From NCBI RefSeq assembly GCF_017876155.1, contig NZ_JAGINP010000017.1:62001-126000 (forward strand): DNA of 64,000 bases. Direction: 5' to 3'. Below the pieces are notes generated by a model. The model had not been told where the DNA came from. It saw only the letters and a program-made list of their open reading frames with translations, and did no database searches. The stretch is from Azospirillum rugosum. GTDB taxonomy: Bacteria; Pseudomonadota; Alphaproteobacteria; Azospirillales; Azospirillaceae. The position numbers and the translations under genes are program-made. This document shows positions 57,311 through 62,773 of this stretch, piece by piece (within the stretch, counting starts at the first letter, position 1; every line of letters starts with the position of its first letter).

Positions 57311-57619
57311 ATGACCTGCATTCACGGGGGCTTCGCCGTCCTGGAGATGCTCCGTGCCGAGGCTGCATGGCACGCGTCCGTCAGGGATGACTGCGCCCTT
57401 CGTGATAGCGCCGAGCGTCTACGGGTCGAGCTGGAGGAATCCGGGTTCCGGAACGACGCGCTGTTCTTCCAATGGACGGAGGCATGGCGGTTGGTGAAGG
57501 AGTTCGAGCCGATCACCGAAGCCGCGCATCGCCGGTACCTGGAGGCGATCCGCGCCGTCCCGCAGGGCGTGGACCCGTTCGCCGCCGCCGCATTGGTCTA
57601 TGGAGTAGGGACCGCGTAA
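57311..57619 (+). CDS. Small hypothetical protein
   Basis: This 102-residue helical protein (MTCIHGGFAVLEMLRAEAAW) is not recognised. The second half (FFQWTEAWRLVKEFEPITEA, then YLEAIRAVPQGVDPFAAAAL) has the aromatic-helix, acidic-gap and A-x-P ending of the repeated module seen in the two larger proteins, so it may be a single-module relative. AAAGGGGA precedes the ATG. Confidence 0.6.
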   Translation: MTCIHGGFAVLEMLRAEAAWHASVRDDCALRDSAERLRVELEESGFRNDALFFQWTEAWRLVKEFEPITEAAHRRYLEAIRAVPQGVDPFAAAALVYGVGTA

Positions 57620-58352
57620 GAAAATTTCGGTCCATGGTTTGGGGGCAAAATCGTGAGGAGATGACCCGGCGGGATTCGTCGTCGGCGTTTTTGCCCCCCC
57701 ACCCCCCACCCGCGCGCGAAGGCACCCCCCCCTCTGCGGCGGCGCGCGCGGCCCCCCGGGCAGCGCCGGCCGATCCGGGTTGGCCCTGGCCCCTGGCCGC
57801 CGCCCGTCCCGCCCGCCAGCCATGCCGCCGGCCCGGCAGCACAGGGACGACCGGCGCCAGCCAGGTCCGCCGCAGGCGTGACGCAGGACCGACGCACCGA
57901 GACACCAACCGAGGCAGGGCGACCAGCCGCAACCATCTGACGCAGCGCAGACTTTCGGTGTCAGAGAGACAGCAGCGTGGCAGGGACCGAGGCAGCGGTG
58001 AGGCAGGGGCGAGGCAGCGGACCCGGTTGCGGTCCCGCTTCGGCCCAGATGTGCCGGTCAGTGTGTCGCTCGCGTGTCGGCGCTGTGCCGCAGCCGCCGG
58101 AAAGGACGTGCGCACCAACGGGTTCCGAGTGTCGGTCGCGTTCGGCTGGTGTGCCGGGTGCTGTGCCGGTTGGCGGTTCCGGTTCCCGCGCAGGGAATTC
58201 GTTCAGCACCCCCACGCATAGACCGGGCGTGGGCGACAAGCCCGGCAGGGCACATACCGACACTCAGCCACTAACACGAACTCGAAACCCAAGCGCCGCG
58301 TGATCCACACGGCGAGTTCTGAACAGTCGCGATGTAAGGCCCCTTTACGGGC
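57620..58352. other. Gene-free GC-rich stretch
   Basis: I find no supportable gene here. There are C-runs near 57690-57735 and the motif GAGGCAG at 57911, 57989, 58000 and 58011, the last three exactly 11 bases apart, or about one helical turn. Open frames on both strands are long only because of the high GC content. Confidence 0.6.
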
Positions 58353-58398
58353 TTGACACTCTCTGTAAGGCTGATTACCGTGTAAGTGTCTTACACGG
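58353..58398 (+). promoter_or_regulatory. Recombinase promoter region with palindrome
   Basis: TTGACA (58353-58358) is a consensus -35 box; a -10 region would fall at about 58376-58381 (TACCGT, weak). It runs into CCGTGTAAG-TGT-CTTACACGG (58378-58398), a palindrome with perfect 9-base arms. TGTAAGG also occurs at 58333 and 58364. A protein binding there would cover the promoter, so the recombinase or a repressor may control this gene. Confidence 0.6.
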
Positions 58399-58407
58399 GG
58401 GGCGATC

Positions 58408-59088
58408 ATGGCGGTTTACGGATATGCGCGGGTCAGCACGGCGGAGCAGGCGGCAGACGACAAGAGCAGCCTGGAGACGCAGCGGAGGAAGATCGAGGCG
58501 ATAGCCGTTTGTGGTGACCGGACGGTGGACCGCATGTTTGAGGAGCCGGGCGCGTCGGGGGGCAAGGCGCTGGCCGAGCGGCCGGCAGGGCAGGAGCTGC
58601 TTTCAGTCCTGCGCCCAGGCGACACCGTGATCATTGCCAAGCTGGACCGCGGGTTCCGCAACGCGGCCGACGCGCTGGCGACCGTCAATGCATGGAAGGA
58701 GCGTGGCATTGACCTGATTGTTTCGGACATGGGGGCCGAGCCCGTCACCCAAAACGGCGTGTCCAAGATGTTCTTCGGCATGTTGGCCTTGGTCGCGGAG
58801 TTCGAGCGGGAGCGCATCAAGGAGCGGTTGGCGGAGGGCAGAGCCGGCAAGCAGGCGAAGGGCGGGCACATCGGCGGAACCGCGCCCTTCGGCTACCGGG
58901 TGGAGGGCGCCGGCCGGGACGCGCGCCTCTTCCCGATCCCGGAGCAGCAGGTCGCCCTTGCCACCATGCGCGAGCTGCGAGCGGCAGGCCTGTCTTTCCG
59001 TGCCATCGCCGCCCAGGTGGAGGAACGCCACGGGCTGAAAGTCTCGCACATGGCGGTGAAGACCGCGCTGGAGCGCGCGGCAGAGTAA
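58408..59088 (+). CDS. Serine recombinase (resolvase/invertase family)
   Basis: This 226-residue enzyme has the catalytic serine at residue 10 in YGYARVSTAEQ, the conserved arginine region KLDRGFRNAADAL, the long helix EFERERIKERLAEGRAG and a C-terminal HTH (GLSFRAIAAQVEERHGLKVS). It exchanges DNA at short sites by double-strand cleavage, as resolvases and invertases do; it is too short to be a large phage serine integrase. Whether it inverts a segment, resolves dimers or integrates the element cannot be told. The start ATG at 58408 is clear. Confidence 0.92.
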   Translation: MAVYGYARVSTAEQAADDKSSLETQRRKIEAIAVCGDRTVDRMFEEPGASGGKALAERPAGQELLSVLRPGDTVIIAKLDRGFRNAADALATVNAWKERGIDLIVSDMGAEPVTQNGVSKMFFGMLALVAEFERERIKERLAEGRAGKQAKGGHIGGTAPFGYRVEGAGRDARLFPIPEQQVALATMRELRAAGLSFRAIAAQVEERHGLKVSHMAVKTALERAAE

Positions 59089-59207
59089 GGGGTGGATTCG
59101 CTGCCCATCTTTTTCTGGCGTGCGGTGGCGATGCTTGGCGAGGAATGGCGAACCCCGCTCGAACGTGGTAGGCTCCTATCGTGTTCGTTCTGGGGACGGT
59201 GCAACCT

Positions 59208-59465
59208 ATGGCAAGCTCACCCGCCGGGGATCTTATCGGCAATATTACGAAGGCGGAGTTCTGCAAGCTCTACGCCTACAGCGACCGAACCCTAAGTCGC
59301 CGGCTGGCGGGCGACGATCCGCCGCCGTTCTTCCGCGACGGCGGGCGCCTTCTGATCCGCCGTGCCGACGCTGAGGCCTGGAATGTGCGGCAGGCCGAAA
59401 AGGGACGGGTGCAGCGAGCGCCCGCGTTCGGTACCCAAGCCGCCAACCAGAACACCCCGGCTTGA
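59208..59465 (+). CDS. Small HTH protein (excisionase/AlpA-like)
   Basis: This 85-residue protein has a winged-helix pattern of the MerR/excisionase sort: ITKAEFCKLYAYSDRTLSRR then PPPFFRDGGRLLIRRADAEAW. Such proteins act as directionality factors or small regulators in phages. The ATG at 59208 is used, with GGGGA upstream; an earlier in-frame GTG at 59181 is possible. Confidence 0.75.
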   Translation: MASSPAGDLIGNITKAEFCKLYAYSDRTLSRRLAGDDPPPFFRDGGRLLIRRADAEAWNVRQAEKGRVQRAPAFGTQAANQNTPA

Positions 59466-59477
59466 TTCGGAGCGCCG

Positions 59478-60326
59478 ATGCTCAAGAAGCCCCGCCGCTC
59501 ACGATCCAACGCAACCGGCCGGAACGAAACCGTCCGGTTCATCGCGTTGCCGCACTACATGCTGAAGTGTCCAGCATGGCGAGCCTTGAGCCCGAATGCG
59601 AAAGCGTTGCTCATCGACGTCTGGCAGCGGCACAACGGAGCCAATAATGGAGAAATCGCCTATGCCGTGCGAGAGGCCGAGGGGATCGGCATTTCCCGTT
59701 CGTCTGCGAGTCGTGCCTTTGGAGAGTTGGTGGAGTTGGGCTTTCTGAAGCAGCGGAAGGCGTCGACGTTCACGCTGAAGACCAAAGAGGCCAGTACCTG
59801 GGAACTGACCGCTGAGCGGTTCGGCGATGCAACACCGTCGAAGGACTTCATGCGGTGGCAGCCGGCACAGCGCACCGCTGTTTCAAACCCAACCGGAAAC
59901 AAAACACAGTCCCACCAGCGGGACCCACAGTCCCACCAGCGGGACATGAAACAAGGTTCCGCAACAACATTGCCTGTTTCAGTCCCGCCAGCGGGACCGT
60001 CATCCGCTGTTTCAGGGTCTTCACAGTCCCACCAGCGGGACACTTATAATCTACCATGTGGTGATGGAGCGGAAGGCCGTGGCATGCCGGCTGTTTCCGT
60101 CCCTGCCCCGGCGAACGACGACCGGCAGCTCGACCTTGAGCGCTGGCTTGACGGGCTTCGCGGCGAGCTGCGGGATCACGTGGAGCATGCGCCGCCGGGC
60201 GAGTTGCAACGGATTGCTGACCGCATAGGACTAAGCCGGCCCCAACTTGCGAACTTTAAATCCGGGCGGCGCAGTTTGGCCGAACCGACGGCGCAGGCGC
60301 TGCGCGATCTTCTGAAGGCGGGGTGA
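59478..60326 (+). CDS. Replication-initiator-like HTH protein with internal iterons
   Basis: This 282-residue protein has an N-terminal winged helix (ALSPNAKALLIDVWQRHNG ... SRSSASRAFGELVELGFLKQRK), a low-complexity middle and a C-terminal XRE-like HTH (LQRIADRIGLSRPQLANF then SGRRSL). In the middle the peptide QSHQRD recurs because the DNA contains repeated 16-base sites. N-terminal HTH plus internal origin repeats is the arrangement of lambda O-type initiators, although the C-terminus is not like lambda O. No helicase loader is adjacent. The ATG at 59478 lies 12 bases after the preceding stop. Confidence 0.75.
   Translation: MLKKPRRSRSNATGRNETVRFIALPHYMLKCPAWRALSPNAKALLIDVWQRHNGANNGEIAYAVREAEGIGISRSSASRAFGELVELGFLKQRKASTFTLKTKEASTWELTAERFGDATPSKDFMRWQPAQRTAVSNPTGNKTQSHQRDPQSHQRDMKQGSATTLPVSVPPAGPSSAVSGSSQSHQRDTYNLPCGDGAEGRGMPAVSVPAPANDDRQLDLERWLDGLRGELRDHVEHAPPGELQRIADRIGLSRPQLANFKSGRRSLAEPTAQALRDLLKAG
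59909..60041 (+). repeat. Four quasi-palindromic iterons (candidate replication origin)
   Basis: GTCCC[A/G]CCAGCGGGAC occurs at 59909-59924, 59930-59945, 59982-59997 and 60026-60041, all in one orientation. Five bases at each end are perfectly inverted (GTCCC/GGGAC). The first two copies start 21 bases apart, or two helical turns. An AT-rich stretch (CACTTATAATCTACC) follows the last copy, and A-rich DNA precedes the first. The repeats lie wholly inside the initiator-like gene. Confidence 0.85.
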
Positions 60327-60331
60327 ACAGC

Positions 60332-60517
60332 ATGAACTCCAACACGAACGCCGCCGGCATTGCGCCGGACGTCGAGGCCCAGCAGCAGTCTGGTCAGCGC
60401 CGCCGCAAGGGTGCGCTGATCATCGGCTTCTTCACCATGCGGGCGCCGCGCCCGAAGCCGCCGCGTCAGCGCCGGAAACGCGGCAAGCGCGCCGTGCAGC
60501 TCGACCTGTTCGCCTGA
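60332..60517 (+). CDS. Very basic small protein
   Basis: This 61-residue protein has a strongly basic end (MRAPRPKPPRQRRKRGKRAV) and finishes in QLDLFA, a form close to the QLxLF clamp-binding motif. It could be a DNA-associated protein, but no family is recognised. The ATG at 60332 lies five bases after the preceding stop, so it is in the same operon. Confidence 0.6.
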   Translation: MNSNTNAAGIAPDVEAQQQSGQRRRKGALIIGFFTMRAPRPKPPRQRRKRGKRAVQLDLFA

Positions 60518-60533
60518 TCCTGGAGGAGCCCGC

Positions 60534-60836
60534 GTGTCCGACCCGACCTTGATTGCCACCCTGCCCAAGAACCGGCGCCAGGAAATCCGCGTGCGCATCG
60601 GGACCTACAAGGGGCACCGCTTCGCCGACGTGCGGATTTTCAGCGACCCGCCGAGCGACCGGTCAGCCCTGGGCCGCGTGCCGACCAGACGCGGCGTTGC
60701 CGTCGCGGTCGACGCGCTCCCTGATCTGATAAATGCCTTGCGCAAGGCCTACACGACCGAGATGCACCGCCGCCGCGCCGAAGCGGCCAACGAGAACCGC
60801 TCCCAGGCGAAGACCAGCAGGAAGGCCCGCCCTTGA
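60534..60836 (+). CDS. PC4/p15-like single-strand DNA-binding protein
   Basis: This 100-residue protein has the PC4 pattern: EIRVRIGTYKGHRFADVRIF, a short loop and the edge GRVPTRRGVAVAVDALPDLIN. PC4-like proteins bind single-stranded DNA and occur in phages. Its GTG start at 60534 follows GGAGG. Its place right behind the initiator suggests a role in replication. Confidence 0.75.
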   Translation: MSDPTLIATLPKNRRQEIRVRIGTYKGHRFADVRIFSDPPSDRSALGRVPTRRGVAVAVDALPDLINALRKAYTTEMHRRRAEAANENRSQAKTSRKARP

Positions 60837-61025
60837 CCCGGAACGCGACATTCCTCCAGCCCACGCCCAGGCGCTTCCCGTTCCCCTTCAGCGGGTTGCG
60901 CAGGCCGGCCAGCAGATCGCGGGCGTGATCAACCCCTTGATGTCTTGTCGCGATCCGCGCCGGTTCTCGACGCCTTTCCCGCTCGTCCGTGCACGGAATC
61001 GACCGATCCAGGTCCGGCCAGGGGG

Positions 61026-61350
61026 CGCGCGCACGTAGCGGTTCAGGGGTTACGGTTTCACCGTACCCCTTTTCATGGTGTTCAGAGGTCACGCGCACGC
61101 GCGTACTGGTTCGCGAGGCAGGAACCCGGCCAGCACCAGCGGCGACCCAAATAGCCCCGTTTCCCTCGCGTGCGCGCGCGTACTCGTTCACTAACTCCAC
61201 ACCACCAACCCCAACCCCCTGAACCCACAGCGATTTCCCCTCGCACACGCGCGCGTACTGTGTCGGGAACTCGGCCCCGGCCAGATCGACCACCAGCAGG
61301 ACCAGCACCAGGAACCCGCATCGACCTTCGCGCGCGCGTAGCGTTCCACA
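61026..61350 (-). repeat. Five interspersed GC-alternating repeats
   Basis: Related copies centred on CGTA occur at 61034, 61102, 61179, 61254 and 61337, spaced 68, 77, 75 and 83 bases apart. On the minus strand they read roughly GAACNNGTACGCGCGCG plus TGCGAGGG. Copies are similar, not identical. The alternating CG core can adopt Z-DNA. The surrounding 60837-61500 has no gene I can support. Confidence 0.7.
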
Positions 61351-61515
61351 ACACCCAACCCCGCCACCAGACACCCCCGCCGCAGCCCGCCCCGTGGCCC
61401 GTGGTGCGTTCTGGCGAGGTATCCGCTACCCATATGGCTGTAGAGCGGCAGAACGCATCCAGCGGGCTTGTAATGGCTCGCTCCATCCGCGCCCGGCAAC
61501 TTGGACGATGACGAA

Positions 61516-61542
61516 AAGGGTATAGCTACTAGCGATACCCTT
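61516..61542. promoter_or_regulatory. 27-base palindrome (candidate operator)
   Basis: AAGGGTATAGCTA and TAGCGATACCCTT face each other around a single C, with one mismatch per arm pair. The site is AT-richer than its surroundings and sits 15 bases ahead of a small open frame with an AGGAA site. Confidence 0.7.
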
Positions 61543-61557
61543 GGCGGCGATCAGGAA

Positions 61558-61626
61558 ATGACGACGGTCAACGAATCCGGCCTCGACGCCCTGATCCTGA
61601 CGAGTGGTAGCCCAGCCACAGCTTAG
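61558..61626 (+). CDS. Possible 22-residue leader peptide
   Basis: ATG at 61558 follows AGGAA and is read for 22 codons (MTTVNESGLDALILTSGSPATA) to a TAG. It starts 15 bases after the 27-base palindrome and ends two bases before the next ATG. It is too short to assign; I keep it because ribosome site, palindrome and spacing agree. Confidence 0.3.
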   Translation: MTTVNESGLDALILTSGSPATA

Positions 61627-61628
61627 CC

Positions 61629-61838
61629 ATGAGCCAGGCGCTGGCGAAACTGCGGCCCAGCTCAGCCCCGGCCAGTTCCGCCGGAATTCCGCTGGAAGGC
61701 GGCCCGTTTCCGCCGCAAAGGCCGTCGGAACTCCGCCGCGATTTGGGGGGCATCCTATGGCGGATCAACGACATAGGGAAAGGGGCGGGTTTACGCGTGC
61801 CAAAGCCACAGAAAAACCGGACGCTTTCGCAGCGCTGA
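61629..61838 (+). CDS. Possible small basic protein
   Basis: This open frame encodes 69 residues (MSQALAKLRPSSAPASS at the start, a basic SELRRDLGGILWRINDIGKG later). It begins two bases after the 22-codon frame, so translational coupling is possible. No family is recognised and the composition is only weakly protein-like. Confidence 0.3.
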   Translation: MSQALAKLRPSSAPASSAGIPLEGGPFPPQRPSELRRDLGGILWRINDIGKGAGLRVPKPQKNRTLSQR

Positions 61839-61851
61839 CGTAACGTCTGCC

Positions 61852-61872
61852 ACAGCGCTGTCACAGCGCTGT
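61852..61872. promoter_or_regulatory. Two adjacent 10-base palindromes
   Basis: ACAGCGCTGT occurs at 61852-61861 and again at 61863-61872, 11 bases apart, with a partial third copy (CAGCGCTGA) at 61830. Such phased sites suggest a protein that binds cooperatively on one face of the DNA. Confidence 0.5.
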
Positions 61873-61913
61873 CACAGAGTGAACGTAACGATGATCGTGA
61901 CGACGCCGCAACG

Positions 61914-62597
61914 TCACGCCGCCCGCCGCCGATCACAACCGCCCGGCGTGTACTTCCGAGGCTTTCGCCGCCGACCGCGCCAGATCGTCAACGTAGCGTG
62001 CGGCCCGGCGACCTCCAGATCAAGCGCGAGCTGCTCGCCGTTGTCGTTCGACGCGCGCCGGGTCGTGGGAACGTCGGAGAACACCGCCACCCGCACGCCC
62101 GCCGGCCAGAGGGCTTGCCGCCACAGATCCATCACGTCCCATTCAACGACCTCGCGCCGGGAATCGCCCTCCGGCAGAAGCGCCCGCCATAGGGTGCCCA
62201 GAGGGCGAACCCCGGAACGCTGGTCAACATCAGTCGCCGTCAGGCCCAGCGCCCGCCGCCGCGCGTCAATCTGTTCCAGCAGCGCCGCATAGACACACTT
62301 GGCGACTGCCCCAGGCCGCACCGGATCGATCGCGCGGGCTTCCCGCTCCGCCGCCGGCGGCCTGTTCGCCGGCAACACCGCCAGGCGCGCCCCGTCCCGC
62401 CAGAGCGCGGTGAACATCAGGCCGAGCATTTCCCAGCCGGCCCGGCGGCCGGAAGGCCTGCCGGCATGCAGGCATTTCGCGAAATAGCCGTCTTGCAGCC
62501 CGCTCATGTCGTCCATCTTCGCCATGGACCAGCCCAAGCCGCGCCGCCGCGCGTCGAAAGCCTGCATCAACTCGATGTACAGGGGTGACACCGCCAT
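61914..62597 (-). CDS. Tandem-duplicated regulator-like protein
   Basis: This 227-residue protein is made of two similar halves. Half one, about 9-75: LMQAFDARRRGLGWSMAKMD, DMSGLQDGYFAKCLHAG, then W..LGLMFTALWRDGARLAVL. Half two, about 106-175: LLEQIDARRRALGLTATDVD, QRSGVRPLGTLWRALLPEG, then W.VMDLWRQALWPAGVRVAVF. Each half looks like one XRE-type HTH with an extra C-terminal strand. A phage regulator is plausible but not shown. The ATG at 62597 (GGGGG upstream) is preferred over the longer frame. Confidence 0.7.
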   Translation of the reverse strand: MAVSPLYIELMQAFDARRRGLGWSMAKMDDMSGLQDGYFAKCLHAGRPSGRRAGWEMLGLMFTALWRDGARLAVLPANRPPAAEREARAIDPVRPGAVAKCVYAALLEQIDARRRALGLTATDVDQRSGVRPLGTLWRALLPEGDSRREVVEWDVMDLWRQALWPAGVRVAVFSDVPTTRRASNDNGEQLALDLEVAGPHATLTIWRGRRRKPRKYTPGGCDRRRAA

Positions 62598-62773
62598 ACC
62601 GCCCCCACTTGCGCTGTTTGTTGGCGTGCGTGAAACAAAAAGCCTCACGAAGCAACAACCGTTGTGCGTTGTGATACAGTAGCCCGAGGCAGGCGGCAAC
62701 ACTGGGGCGCTTCTCGCCGGTGGGAAGAAGTCGCCCTGAGCAAGCCCGCAAGCATGCGCGGAAGGGTGTGAAC

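Noticed and set aside
57513-58303. Several frames of 100-250 codons on both strands
   Set aside because: All are Arg/Pro/Gly-rich products of very high GC content, without a ribosome site or family features.
61026-61350. CRISPR array
   Set aside because: The repeats are imperfect, the spacing varies from 68 to 83 bases and no cas gene is near.
60640-61486. Minus-strand frames with recurring YARxxEG peptides
   Set aside because: The peptides come from the CG-alternating DNA repeats. The frames have no ribosome site, and the longest runs into the PC4-like gene.
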